Source: a bacterium (lineage in GTDB: Bacteria > Elusimicrobiota > Elusimicrobia > Elusimicrobiales > UBA9959). From it: a DNA stretch of 14,907 nucleotides. The translations under genes were made by a program, and so were the position numbers. The DNA lies in assembly GCA_021812825.1 (NCBI GenBank), contig JAKAMO010000068.1, positions 1 through 14,907 on the forward strand, given 5' to 3'. The notes under the pieces were generated by a model. The model searched no databases and was not told where the DNA came from. It worked only from the letters and a program-made list of their open reading frames with translations. Every line of letters starts with the position of its first letter. Positions within the stretch are counted from its first letter, which is position 1. Positions 7,130 to 14,717 of this stretch are shown here, one piece after another.

Positions 7130-8303
7130 GAGGCCGCTGATAGTGCACGTTATCACCAGGCTGGAGCCGGGCGGCTCCAGCACCAACACCGTGGATTCCT
7201 GCGCCTCGCAGGCGGCGGACAGCGACGTGGTGCTGATCTCCGGGCCGCACAAGGACTCCGCCGCTCTGGCGGGCCGGCTCCCTAAAGAGGTCAGCTACAT
7301 CGAGGTGCCGGCCCTGAAACGCGAGATCTCGCCCTGGAACGATCTTTCGGCCCTGCTGGAGCTGCGCCGGGAGCTGAAGCGCCTGTCGCCCGACATCGTC
7401 CACACCCATACCTCGAAGGCCGGAGCCCTCGGGCGCATAGCGGCCTTCCTCTCCGGATGGCGGAGGAGGCCGGTTGTCATACATACGCCCCACGGCCACC
7501 TGCTCTACGGCTATTACGGGCCGTTCAAGACCGCGGTCTTCCGCCTGGCGGAGAGGCTGCTGGCCCGCTTCACCGACTATCTTGTGGCGCTGACCCCCGG
7601 AGAGAGGGAAGAATCCCTGGACGCGGGCATCGGCACGCCGGCGCAGTGGCGGGTCATCCACAGCGGAGTCCACTTCGAAACGCCGGCCTTCCCGGCCGCC
7701 AAGCGCGACATCGGGGTCGCCCCGGACGAACTGGCGGTCGGGACCATCGCCAGGCTGGAGCCGGTAAAGGGCGTCGAGCATTTCATCCGCGCGGCCGCGG
7801 CGATACGCCGGAACAGGCCGGCCCTGAAGCTCAAGTTCGTAGTAATAGGGGGGGGCCCGCTGGAAGAGGAACTGAGGGGCCTGGCGGCGGCGGAGGGCGT
7901 CGCCTCCGACGTCCTGTTCACCGGATTCCGCCAGGACGCGGCCGAGCTGGCGGCGGCGCTGGACGTCTACGTGCAGCCGTCGCTCAACGAGGCCATGGGG
8001 CGAGCCCCGCTGGAAGCCCAGGCGCTGGGGGTTCCCGCCGTAGTGACTTCGGTATGCGGCCTGCCGTCGACCATAAAAGAGGGGGAGACGGGCTTCTCCG
8101 TGCCGCCGGCCGCCCCGAAGGCGCTGGCGGCGGCCATAGAGAAACTGCTGATGGACCGCGCCCTCCGCGCCCGCATGGGCCTGGCGGCCAGGGACTGGGC
8201 TCTTTCCGCGGGACCTGACGGCCTGCCGCGTTTCGGCGTGGAGAGCATGGGCGCCGCGCTCAAGCGCCTCTACGCCGAGGCCCTCGCCTCGCGCGCGGGC
8301 TGA
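7122..8303 (+). CDS. Glycosyltransferase family 4 (GT-B fold)
   Basis: 393-residue glycosyltransferase. The N-terminal GT4 acceptor-binding domain starts with IVHVITRLEPGGSSTNT (7-23), with PDIVHTHTSKAGALGR (90-105) and a downstream HTPHG segment. The C-terminal nucleotide-sugar domain begins near VGTIARLEPVKG (206-217) and carries VIGGGPLEEEL (241-251), FTGFR, and the EX7E catalytic/nucleotide motif at Glu290 to Glu298. No membrane segment is seen, so it is cytoplasmic or peripheral and uses an NDP-sugar to build a cell-surface glycan or glycolipid. Sugar and acceptor cannot be told. The start ATG at 7122 lies inside the end of the YihY-family gene and has GGAG at 7111-7114, 7 nt upstream. 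No other polysaccharide gene is near, so it is not part of a visible capsule or O-antigen cluster. Confidence 0.9.
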   Translation: MPERPLIVHVITRLEPGGSSTNTVDSCASQAADSDVVLISGPHKDSAALAGRLPKEVSYIEVPALKREISPWNDLSALLELRRELKRLSPDIVHTHTSKAGALGRIAAFLSGWRRRPVVIHTPHGHLLYGYYGPFKTAVFRLAERLLARFTDYLVALTPGEREESLDAGIGTPAQWRVIHSGVHFETPAFPAAKRDIGVAPDELAVGTIARLEPVKGVEHFIRAAAAIRRNRPALKLKFVVIGGGPLEEELRGLAAAEGVASDVLFTGFRQDAAELAAALDVYVQPSLNEAMGRAPLEAQALGVPAVVTSVCGLPSTIKEGETGFSVPPAAPKALAAAIEKLLMDRALRARMGLAARDWALSAGPDGLPRFGVESMGAALKRLYAEALASRAG

Positions 8304-8370
8304 ACCGCTCCCGCCGTCGTCATTTTCCCGTCATCCCACCAGCCCTGGCGGGGTATTAATGCCCGGCCAA

Positions 8371-8392
8371 TTTTGATATACTTTTATTATAC
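8371..8392 (+). promoter_or_regulatory. Candidate promoter of the 2-oxoacid oxidoreductase operon
   Basis: An AT-rich island in otherwise GC-rich DNA, in a 204-nt gap before the ferredoxin-subunit gene. It contains two -10-like hexamers, TATACT at 8377-8382 and TATTAT at 8385-8390, each matching TATAAT at five of six positions. No well-spaced consensus -35 is visible; the sequence about 17 nt before the first is TATTAA (8354-8359). The transcript would begin near 8390-8400, giving a leader of about 110 nt. Base composition supports promoter activity more than the individual boxes do. Confidence 0.45.
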
Positions 8393-8422
8393 CGCGCGAC
8401 TTCCGGAAGCCAGGCTGACTCA

Positions 8423-8460
8423 TCGCGCTCCGCACCCCAGGGTGCCTGCAGCCAGCGCGA
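8423..8460 (+). promoter_or_regulatory. Nested hairpin in the leader of the 2-oxoacid oxidoreductase operon
   Basis: TCGCGCT (8423-8429) pairs with AGCGCGA (8454-8460), 7 bp, and encloses GCACC (8432-8436) paired with GGTGC (8441-8445). The structure sits between the candidate promoter and the SD GGAGG at 8499-8503. It is not followed by a T-run, so it is not a terminator; it may stabilise the mRNA or serve as a regulatory site. The pairing is read from sequence; function is unknown. Confidence 0.35.
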
Positions 8461-8507
8461 ACGTTTACGGCCCCGCCCGCCGCGCCGACACCAGTACCGG
8501 AGGTTAT

Positions 8508-8711
8508 ATGCCCAAGATGGAAGTGATAGTCGACAGGTGCAAAGGCTGCTACCTTTGTATCCAGGTCTGTCCCAAGAAGTGCATAGAAAGATCCGACAAG
8601 TTCTCCAAGACCGGCTACTACCCGGCCAAGGATTCCAAGGAAGGCTGCTGCATAGCGTGCCAGAGCTGCGCCCGCATCTGCCCCGACCTTGCCATCATGG
8701 TCTATAAATAA
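8508..8711 (+). CDS. 2-oxoacid:ferredoxin oxidoreductase delta subunit (2[4Fe-4S] ferredoxin)
   Basis: 67-residue ferredoxin-like protein with two CxxCxxCxxxCP clusters, CKGCYLCIQVCP in the N-terminal part and CIACQSCARICP near the C-terminus, each binding a [4Fe-4S] centre. As the delta subunit it relays electrons from the thiamine-diphosphate site of the oxidoreductase to free ferredoxin. The frame is open upstream to an ATG at 8373, but that segment is the promoter/leader region with no SD and unlike ferredoxin; the ATG at 8508 has GGAGG at 8499-8503, 4 nt upstream. The stop codon TAA is part of the AAGGAG that serves the next gene, 11 nt on. Being the first of four genes in delta-alpha-beta-gamma order, it could alternatively be labelled KorD or VorD-type. 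Confidence 0.92.
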   Translation: MPKMEVIVDRCKGCYLCIQVCPKKCIERSDKFSKTGYYPAKDSKEGCCIACQSCARICPDLAIMVYK

Positions 8712-8722
8712 GGAGCGACACC

Positions 8723-9811
8723 ATGGCTGAAAAGAAACTGATGAAAGGCAACGAGGCTCTCAGCGAAGGCGCCGTGCGCGCCGGCTGCCGCTTCTTCGCC
8801 GGTTACCCGATAACCCCGCAGAACGAGATACCGGAATATATGTCCTGGCGCCTGCCGCAGGTGGGCGGAGCGTTCGTCCAGGCCGAGTCCGAGGTCTCCG
8901 CGATCAACATGATCTACGGCGCCGCCGCCACCGGCGTGCGCTGCATGACCTCCTCCTCCAGCCCCGGCATCAGCCTCAAGCAGGAGGGCATCTCCTACTG
9001 CGCCGGCGCCGACCTCCCGGTCTTCATCGGCAACGTGATGCGCGGCGGCCCCGGCCTCGGCAACATAGCCGGGGCGCAGGGCGACTACTGGCAGGCCACC
9101 CGCGGCGGCGGCCACGGCGATTACCGCACCTTCGTGATGGCGCCCAACGGCGTCAACGAGATGGCGAACTTCCCGCACAAGTGCTTCGAGGTCTCCTACA
9201 AGTACCGCATCCCGTCGATGGTCCTGACCGACGGCCTGATCGGGCAGATGATGGAGCCCGTGGAGTTCAAGAACCCGGAGCTCGACCCCAAGGCATTCAC
9301 GGAGCCGACCTGGGCGATAGGCGTCAACAACGGCCGCGAGAAGCGGATCGTGAAGTCCTACGACCTGCGCGAGGGCATGCTGGAGAAGATGGTCATGGCC
9401 CGCGTGGAACGCTACAAGCAGATAGAGAAGGAAGAGTCGATGTACGAGGAGCGCATGATCGACGACGCCGAGATCGTCATCGTGGCCTACGGCACCTCCG
9501 CCCGCGTCTCGATGGCCGCGATGAAGATGGCCCGCGAGAAGGGCCTGAAGGTCGGCCTCTTCCGCCCGATAACCCTGTGGCCCTACCCGAAGGCCCGCCT
9601 GGCCCAGCTCGCCGACCGCGTCAAGAAGTTCGTAGCGGTCGAGATGAGCCTGGGGCAGATGGTCGAGGACGTACAGCTCTCGATAAACGGCAAGGCGAGC
9701 GTCTACCTTCACGCCAAGCCCGGTGCTTCCGTCATCACGGCCGAGGAAGTGCTCAAGACCCTGGAGAACATCGCCAAGAAGGGGGTTAAGGAATATGCTG
9801 CTGCAAAATAA
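8723..9811 (+). CDS. vorB: 2-oxoacid:ferredoxin oxidoreductase alpha subunit, VorB type
   Basis: 362-residue alpha subunit containing the pyrimidine-binding thiamine-diphosphate domain (about 1-230) and the C-terminal transketolase-like domain II (about 240-350, beginning VIVAYGTSARV). Strongly conserved stretches are AGYPITPQNEIPEYM (26-40), QAESEVSAINMIYGAA (53-68), TSSSSPGISLKQEG (76-89) and NVMRGGPGLGN, typical of 2-ketoisovalerate (3-methyl-2-oxobutanoate) oxidoreductase VorB. The complex decarboxylates branched 2-oxoacids, or possibly 2-oxoglutarate, to acyl-CoA plus CO2 and passes two electrons to ferredoxin; it is cytoplasmic and oxygen-sensitive. AAGGAG ends 7 nt before the ATG. The beta gene starts inside its last codons, a 17-nt overlap. 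Substrate specificity among VOR, KOR and related enzymes is not decided by sequence reading alone. Confidence 0.9.
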   Translation: MAEKKLMKGNEALSEGAVRAGCRFFAGYPITPQNEIPEYMSWRLPQVGGAFVQAESEVSAINMIYGAAATGVRCMTSSSSPGISLKQEGISYCAGADLPVFIGNVMRGGPGLGNIAGAQGDYWQATRGGGHGDYRTFVMAPNGVNEMANFPHKCFEVSYKYRIPSMVLTDGLIGQMMEPVEFKNPELDPKAFTEPTWAIGVNNGREKRIVKSYDLREGMLEKMVMARVERYKQIEKEESMYEERMIDDAEIVIVAYGTSARVSMAAMKMAREKGLKVGLFRPITLWPYPKARLAQLADRVKKFVAVEMSLGQMVEDVQLSINGKASVYLHAKPGASVITAEEVLKTLENIAKKGVKEYAAAK

Positions 9812-10553
9812 GAAGCCCGAATCGCTGCTGGACGTCAAGATGCACTACTGCCCTGGCTGCGGCCACGGCACGATACACCGGGTCATCGCCGAGGCGATGG
9901 ACGACCTCGGCATACGCGGCCGCACTATAGGCATAGCCCCGGTGGGCTGCGCCGTGTTCGCGGACACGTACTTCAACTGCGACATGATCCAGGGCCCCCA
10001 CGGCCGCGGCCCCGCAGAGGCCACCGGCATCAAGCGCGCCAAGCCCGACACGATAGTGTTCTCGTACCAGGGCGACGGCGACCTGGCCTCGATCGGCATG
10101 GCGGAGATAGTCCACGCGGCCATCCGCTCCGAGAACATAACGGTGATCTTCGTGAACAACGCGATCTACGGCATGACCGGAGGCCAGATGGCCCCGACCA
10201 CGCTGATCGGCCAGAAGGCGACCACCTGCGTCGAGGGCCGCACCGCCAAGCAGTCGGGCTACCCGATCAAGATGTGCGAGATGCTGGCCACGATAGACGG
10301 GGCCTCCTACCTGGAGCGCACCACCGTCCACACCGTGCCGGGCGTGATAAAGACCAAGAACGCCATTAAGAAGGCCTTCCAGTACCAGCTGGACGGCAAG
10401 GGCTTCTCCATGGTGGAGGTCCTGAGCATGTGCCCGACCAACTGGGGCACCCGCCTCGACAACCCTTCCGAGGCCACCAAGTACGTGGCGGAAGGCATGC
10501 TGCCGGTGTTCCCGCTGGGCGTCTACAAGGACGCCTGCGCGGAGAAGAAATAA
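9795..10553 (+). CDS. 2-oxoacid:ferredoxin oxidoreductase beta subunit (thiamine-diphosphate binding)
   Basis: 252-residue subunit that binds thiamine diphosphate and the proximal [4Fe-4S] cluster. CPGCGHG (19-25) supplies Cys19 and Cys22; with Cys52 (APVGC) and Cys213 (SMCPTNWG) these reproduce the four-cysteine pattern of archaeal and bacterial OFOR beta subunits. The ThDP/Mg motif is GDGD (93-96) with NN at 121-122 in VNNAIYGMTGGQ. The start is set at ATG 9795: it has AAGGA just upstream, and the protein then begins 18 residues before CPGC as usual. An in-frame ATG at 9723 lies within the alpha gene and would add an unrelated Arg/Ser-rich extension, so I reject it. It overlaps vorB by 17 nt. 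The gamma gene follows after 10 nt. Confidence 0.92.
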   Translation: MLLQNKKPESLLDVKMHYCPGCGHGTIHRVIAEAMDDLGIRGRTIGIAPVGCAVFADTYFNCDMIQGPHGRGPAEATGIKRAKPDTIVFSYQGDGDLASIGMAEIVHAAIRSENITVIFVNNAIYGMTGGQMAPTTLIGQKATTCVEGRTAKQSGYPIKMCEMLATIDGASYLERTTVHTVPGVIKTKNAIKKAFQYQLDGKGFSMVEVLSMCPTNWGTRLDNPSEATKYVAEGMLPVFPLGVYKDACAEKK

Positions 10554-10563
10554 GGAGGCTGAC

Positions 10564-11103
10564 ATGTACCAGGGAATAAGGATATCCGGTTTCGGCGGCC
10601 AGGGGGTCATCTCCGCCGGCGTACTGCTGGCCCAGGCCGGCATGATGGAGGGGAAGGAGGTCAGCTTCTTCCCGGCCTACGGCGCCGAGATGCGCGGCGG
10701 CACGGCCAACTGCTCGGTGGTGGTCTCCTCGGACGAAGTCTCCACCCCGATAGTCTCGACTCCGGACACGGCCATAGTGCTCAACGAGCCGTCGCTGGCC
10801 AAGTTCGAGCCGATGATAAAGCCCGGCGGGCTGTTGATAATCAACACCTCGCTGGTGAACTCTAAGCCGACCCGCACCGACATAAAGGTGCTGAACGTCC
10901 CCTGCAACCAGATAGCTGGCGAGCTAGGCAACGCCAAGGTCATGAACATGGTGGCCATGGGCGCTTTCGCTTCGGCTACCGGCGCCATCAGCGTGGACGC
11001 TATCGCCAAGGCGCTCCCGGTGGTCTACAAAAAGCTGAAGCCGGACGTGATAGCGCTGAACGTGCAGGCCCTGAAGCGCGGGGCGGAGTTCAAGGTCAAC
11101 TGA
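10564..11103 (+). CDS. 2-oxoacid:ferredoxin oxidoreductase gamma subunit
   Basis: 179-residue gamma subunit (POR gamma domain), which contacts CoA and completes the catalytic heterotetramer. Visible signatures are the N-terminal glycine loop GFGGQGV (9-15) and PAYGAEMRGGTANCSVVVS (37-55), both standard for the family; the C-terminal half has a Rossmann-like pattern and MNMVAMGAFA. Length and start are normal; AAGGAGG overlapping the beta stop codon lies 6 nt before the ATG. It is the last gene of the four-gene operon and is followed at once by a strong intrinsic terminator (11119-11152). VorC/KorC-type naming depends on the alpha-subunit assignment; the gamma sequence itself does not identify the substrate. 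Confidence 0.92.
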   Translation: MYQGIRISGFGGQGVISAGVLLAQAGMMEGKEVSFFPAYGAEMRGGTANCSVVVSSDEVSTPIVSTPDTAIVLNEPSLAKFEPMIKPGGLLIINTSLVNSKPTRTDIKVLNVPCNQIAGELGNAKVMNMVAMGAFASATGAISVDAIAKALPVVYKKLKPDVIALNVQALKRGAEFKVN

Positions 11104-11118
11104 GACCCGGAACCGAGG

Positions 11119-11152
11119 AAAAGGGCCCGGGACGTTCGCCGGGCCCTTTTTT
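11119..11152 (+). terminator. Rho-independent terminator after the 2-oxoacid oxidoreductase operon
   Basis: Perfect 12-bp stem AAAAGGGCCCGG (11119-11130) with CCGGGCCCTTTT (11139-11150), an 8-nt loop and a run of six T (11147-11152). The A-run on the left makes it potentially bidirectional. It ends only 14 nt before the ATG of the first ABC gene and 4 nt before that gene's SD, so any transcript entering the ABC genes from the left must pass it. Confidence 0.93.
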
Positions 11153-11166
11153 ACGCGGAGCCAACG

Positions 11167-12945
11167 ATGCACCACGACAACCACGACGACGGGCAGGACC
11201 CGAAGGAAACCATCAACTATAAGGAGACTTTCCGTCTCCTGTCCGGGCTCATCCGCTCGCGGAAGGGGCCGTTCGCCGTCGCCTTCGTCTACACGCTGGT
11301 GTCCACTCTGGTCAGCCTGCTGGTCCCCATCATAGCCAAGTACGTTATCGACACGGCCCTGCCGGCCCGGGACACGGCCGCCCTCCTGGTGGCCACCGGC
11401 GCGTACCTGGCCACCACGGTCGTTTTCCTCTATTTCAACTACCTGCAGGTGGTGCAGCTGGCCAGGGCCGGGCAGGACCTCATAGTGGACCTCAAGGAGC
11501 GGCTGCTTGGTCACATGCTGTCCCTGGACCTGGAGTTCTACTCCTCGATGCCGGTGGGCCGCATGACGGCGAGGGTACAGTCCGACACCAGCACTCTCTA
11601 CGCCCTTTTCACTAACACCGTGATCTCCATCGTGAACGACGCGCTGATGTTCGCCATCGCGTTCTTCGTGATGGCCTATTACAACCTGAAGCTGACGCTG
11701 ATGCTGGTCCCCATGTTCCCTGTCCTCGCCGTCCTGGGCTGGATCTTCGTAAAGGTGACGTCCCCGATGTACGTCAAGGTCCGGAAGCTCGCGGCCGAGG
11801 TGCCGGGCTTCCTCACCGAGCAGCTCAACGGCATCGGCGTGCTGCAGGCCTTCAGCCGCGAGGAGGACACTTCGGCGAAGATGGAGGACCTGAACCGCCG
11901 CAAGTTCACGGCCGAGATGCGTGTGGAACTGCTCAACGTGGTCTTCTTCCTCTCGATAGTCTTCCTGCATCCGGCGACCACAGCCGCCGTCTTCGGCATC
12001 GGCGGCAAGATGGTGATGTCGGGAAAGCTCACCGTGGGCGTGATAGTGATGTTCGTCATGTACCTGGGCTACCTGTTCGAGCCCATCTTCCGCTTCTCCG
12101 AGCACCTGAGCGTGATACAGCGCTCCTTCTCCGCCGGGCACCGCATCTCGAAGATACTGGCCCTCAAGCCGGCCCTTACGGAGCCGAAAGATCCCCATTT
12201 CCTGACCACGGTCCGAGACTCCATAGATTTCCGCGGCGTCTGGATGCGCTACAAGGAGGACTCCGCCTGGGTGCTGAAGAACGTCTCCTTCTCCCTGCCG
12301 CGGGGGCAGAGCCTCGCGATCCTGGGCGAGACGGGCGGCGGGAAGACCACCGTGACCAGCCTGCTGTTCCGTTTCTACGACTTCCAGAAAGGCCACATAG
12401 AGATAGACGGGACCGACATCCGGAAGCTGAGCCTGGGCTCCCTGCGCTCGGCGATAGGCCTCGTCCAGCAGGACATCTACCTGTTCCCCGGCACCGTGAT
12501 GGACAACCTGAAGCTGATGGACGCCTCCATCCCAGACAGCCGCGTCCACGACGCCATACGGGTGATGGGGCTGGATCCCTTCTTCAAGAAGCACCCGCTG
12601 GACAAGAAGGTCAAGGAAAAAGGCGCCAACCTCTCCATCGGAGAGAAGCAGGTCATCTCCCTGACCCGCGCTATGGTCCTGGACCAGGAGGTGCTGGTGC
12701 TCGACGAAGCCACCTCCAACATGGACCCGCATACCGAACGCCTGATCACTTCGGCCATCAAGAACCTGCTGAAGCACAAGACCGTGATCATAATCGCTCA
12801 CCGCCTGTCGACCATCAGGAGCGCGGACCGCATCATGATGATATCCGGCGGCGAGGTGAAGGAGCTGGGGACGCACGACGAGCTGCTTGCCGCGGGAGGC
12901 CTCTACTCCAAGTACTACCGCCTGCAGTACGGGGAGGGAGAATGA
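11167..12945 (+). CDS. Heterodimeric ABC exporter subunit with catalytic Glu (TMD-NBD)
   Basis: 592-residue ABC half-transporter: an exporter-type membrane domain with about six segments (roughly 36-58, 72-93, 150-171, 176-197, 255-282, 288-312), then a nucleotide-binding domain from about 345. NBD motifs: Walker A GETGGGKT (387-394, Lys393), Q-loop LVQQDIYLF, signature LSIGEKQ (489-495, diverging from LSGGQ), Walker B VLVLDEATSNMD (509-520) with catalytic Glu514, and switch His545. The family exports drugs, lipids or peptides; the substrate here is unknown. The N-terminus HHDNHDDGQD is unusually His/Asp-rich and could bind metal, but this is speculative. The ATG has GGAG 6 nt upstream (11157-11160), and the stop overlaps the next gene by 4 nt (ATGA). 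Together with that partner it forms one canonical ATP site: its own Walker A/B and His with the partner's LSGGQ. Confidence 0.93.
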   Translation: MHHDNHDDGQDPKETINYKETFRLLSGLIRSRKGPFAVAFVYTLVSTLVSLLVPIIAKYVIDTALPARDTAALLVATGAYLATTVVFLYFNYLQVVQLARAGQDLIVDLKERLLGHMLSLDLEFYSSMPVGRMTARVQSDTSTLYALFTNTVISIVNDALMFAIAFFVMAYYNLKLTLMLVPMFPVLAVLGWIFVKVTSPMYVKVRKLAAEVPGFLTEQLNGIGVLQAFSREEDTSAKMEDLNRRKFTAEMRVELLNVVFFLSIVFLHPATTAAVFGIGGKMVMSGKLTVGVIVMFVMYLGYLFEPIFRFSEHLSVIQRSFSAGHRISKILALKPALTEPKDPHFLTTVRDSIDFRGVWMRYKEDSAWVLKNVSFSLPRGQSLAILGETGGGKTTVTSLLFRFYDFQKGHIEIDGTDIRKLSLGSLRSAIGLVQQDIYLFPGTVMDNLKLMDASIPDSRVHDAIRVMGLDPFFKKHPLDKKVKEKGANLSIGEKQVISLTRAMVLDQEVLVLDEATSNMDPHTERLITSAIKNLLKHKTVIIIAHRLSTIRSADRIMMISGGEVKELGTHDELLAAGGLYSKYYRLQYGEGE

Positions 12946-14696
12946 TATTCACCCTTAAATGGCTGCTCCCCTACTGGCGCCGGCACGCGGCGCGGATGAC
13001 GGTCATCGTGGTCTTCGGTATGGCGAGCGCGGCGCTGCAGGCCTACAACCCGATGCTGATCAAGAACATCGTCAACGGCCTGAGCGCCAACCTGACCCCG
13101 GAATACCTGCGCCACAATGTCATGCTGATACTCGGGGTCGGTTTCGGTCTCTTCGTCACCAACCTGGTGGCCCAGCGCAACCGCGCCTGGATGAACGCCC
13201 GCCTGGAGTGGGAGATACGCCGCGACGTGTTCAACCACGTCGTTCACATGGACCGCAACTTCTTCCACCGCTTCACCACCGGCGACCTGGTCGCGCGCCT
13301 CTCCGACGACATCTCCGAGAAGATCTCCTGGTTCTCCTGCTCGGGGGTCTTCCGCTTCGTGCAGGCCTGCTTCACGCTCGTCGCGATAGTCGGGATGATG
13401 CTCTACCTGAATCCCGTCTTCGCGCTCTGCGTACTGGCGCCGCTGCCGCTGGTGCTCTTCCTGTCCCTGAAGACGGGCCGCCTGCTCAGCGGGAAGTACA
13501 AGGATCTGCAGGAATCCATAACCGAACTTTTCGACTTCCTCGAAACCTGCTTCACCGGCATCCGCGTCATCAAGGCCAACGCGAAGGAGTCCTCCCAGCT
13601 CGGCTTCTTCAAGGGCCGCACCGCGGCGCAACGGGAGGCCGAGGTCAGCACCGCCAGACTACAGGTGCTGTTCTCCTATTTCTGGCACGAAGCGGGGTTC
13701 CTCTCGATAGCCCTGCTCTACGCCGTCGGCGGCCTGCTGGTCATACACGGGAAGGCGACGCTAGGCGAGCTGATAGCGTTCCAGTTCTACGCCAACATGG
13801 TCGTCATGCCGCTGATGGACATCAGCCAGTTCGTGGTGGCCGGCAACAGGGCCGGGGTCTCCATCCGCCGCGTCAACGACCTGCTGGCCTCCCGCTCTTC
13901 GCTCAAACACGACCTGGGGGACATGACCACGCCGGACCACATAACCTCGCTCGAGTTCCGCAGGGCCGGCCTGAAGAGTCCCGACGGGCAGGCCATGCTG
14001 GTACGGGATATCACTTTCAAGGCGGCGCGCGGCCAGCGGGTGGCCGTCGTAGGCAAAATAGGCTCGGGCAAATCCACGCTGCTCTCGCTGGCCCTGCGGC
14101 TTTCCGAGCACGACGCCGGGGAGATGCTTGTAAACGGGACCGACATCCGCGCCTGGAACCTGCCCCTCTTCCGGGAGAGGGTGGGCTATACCGCCCAGGA
14201 GGCGGCCATCTTCACCGGCACCCTGCGCGACAACATCCTGATGGACCGCAAATTCGGCGTCACCGAGTCCATGCTGGAAAAGGCGCTGGAGACCTCCCAG
14301 CTGAGGCAGGAGCTGCACAAGTTCCCAAAGGGGCTCGATACCGTGGTAGGCACCAGGGGCTTCGCCCTCTCCGGCGGGCAGAAGCAGCGCGTGGCTATAG
14401 CCCGCGCCCTGCTGACCGGCCCCGACGTCCTGCTCCTCGACGACGCCACCAGCGCGATGGACGCCCAGACCGAGCATCTGTTCTGGAAGGCCTTCCGCAA
14501 GGAGCACCCGGACGCGCTCTGCCTGGCCGTGACCCACAGGGCCAGGACGATAGAGACCTCCGACCTGATACTGGTGCTGGAGGACGGCAGGCTTGCCGAG
14601 CAGGGCACCCACGACGAGCTTATGGCCCGGGGAGGCCAGTACAAGCTGATATACGAGCGCCAGAAGCTGCGCGAGGAGCTGGGAGACAAAGACTGA
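12942..14696 (+). CDS. Heterodimeric ABC exporter subunit with degenerate Walker B (TMD-NBD)
   Basis: 584-residue partner half-transporter, same architecture: six membrane segments in the first ~310 residues and a C-terminal NBD. Motifs: Walker A GKIGSGKST (371-379, Lys377), Q-loop YTAQEAAIFTG, canonical signature LSGGQKQR (476-483), Walker B VLLLDDATSAMD (496-507) in which Asp501 replaces the catalytic Glu, and switch His532 (THR). With the first subunit's LSIGE this makes a degenerate, presumably low-turnover ATP site, as known for heterodimeric exporters such as TM287/288, LmrCD and BmrCD. The substitution is therefore a family trait rather than damage. The start overlaps the preceding gene by 4 nt, with GGGAGGG just upstream. 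The gene ends 21 nt before a bidirectional terminator. Co-translation and obligate pairing are strongly suggested; transported substrate unknown. Confidence 0.93.
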   Translation: MIFTLKWLLPYWRRHAARMTVIVVFGMASAALQAYNPMLIKNIVNGLSANLTPEYLRHNVMLILGVGFGLFVTNLVAQRNRAWMNARLEWEIRRDVFNHVVHMDRNFFHRFTTGDLVARLSDDISEKISWFSCSGVFRFVQACFTLVAIVGMMLYLNPVFALCVLAPLPLVLFLSLKTGRLLSGKYKDLQESITELFDFLETCFTGIRVIKANAKESSQLGFFKGRTAAQREAEVSTARLQVLFSYFWHEAGFLSIALLYAVGGLLVIHGKATLGELIAFQFYANMVVMPLMDISQFVVAGNRAGVSIRRVNDLLASRSSLKHDLGDMTTPDHITSLEFRRAGLKSPDGQAMLVRDITFKAARGQRVAVVGKIGSGKSTLLSLALRLSEHDAGEMLVNGTDIRAWNLPLFRERVGYTAQEAAIFTGTLRDNILMDRKFGVTESMLEKALETSQLRQELHKFPKGLDTVVGTRGFALSGGQKQRVAIARALLTGPDVLLLDDATSAMDAQTEHLFWKAFRKEHPDALCLAVTHRARTIETSDLILVLEDGRLAEQGTHDELMARGGQYKLIYERQKLREELGDKD

Positions 14697-14717
14697 GGGA
14701 CTACCCGGGTAGAACAG

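Noticed and set aside
8411..8465. TPP riboswitch, suggested by CTGA and GCCAGCG-like strings before a thiamine-dependent enzyme operon
   Set aside because: The core ACCTGAT...GGATAATGCCAGCGTAGGGA arrangement is absent; only short matches occur.
8373..8507. N-terminal extension of the ferredoxin subunit from ATG 8373
   Set aside because: It lies in the promoter/leader region, lacks an SD and is unlike ferredoxins; ATG 8508 has GGAGG.
9723..9794. Longer beta-subunit start inside the alpha gene
   Set aside because: Would add an Arg/Ser/Pro-rich tail read from the alpha gene in another frame; ATG 9795 gives the normal N-terminus with an SD.
10924..12876. 650-codon minus-strand open frame opposite the first ABC subunit
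   Set aside because: An artefact of GC-rich codon bias; the + strand encodes all ABC motifs, and the antisense peptide is compositionally odd with no domain.
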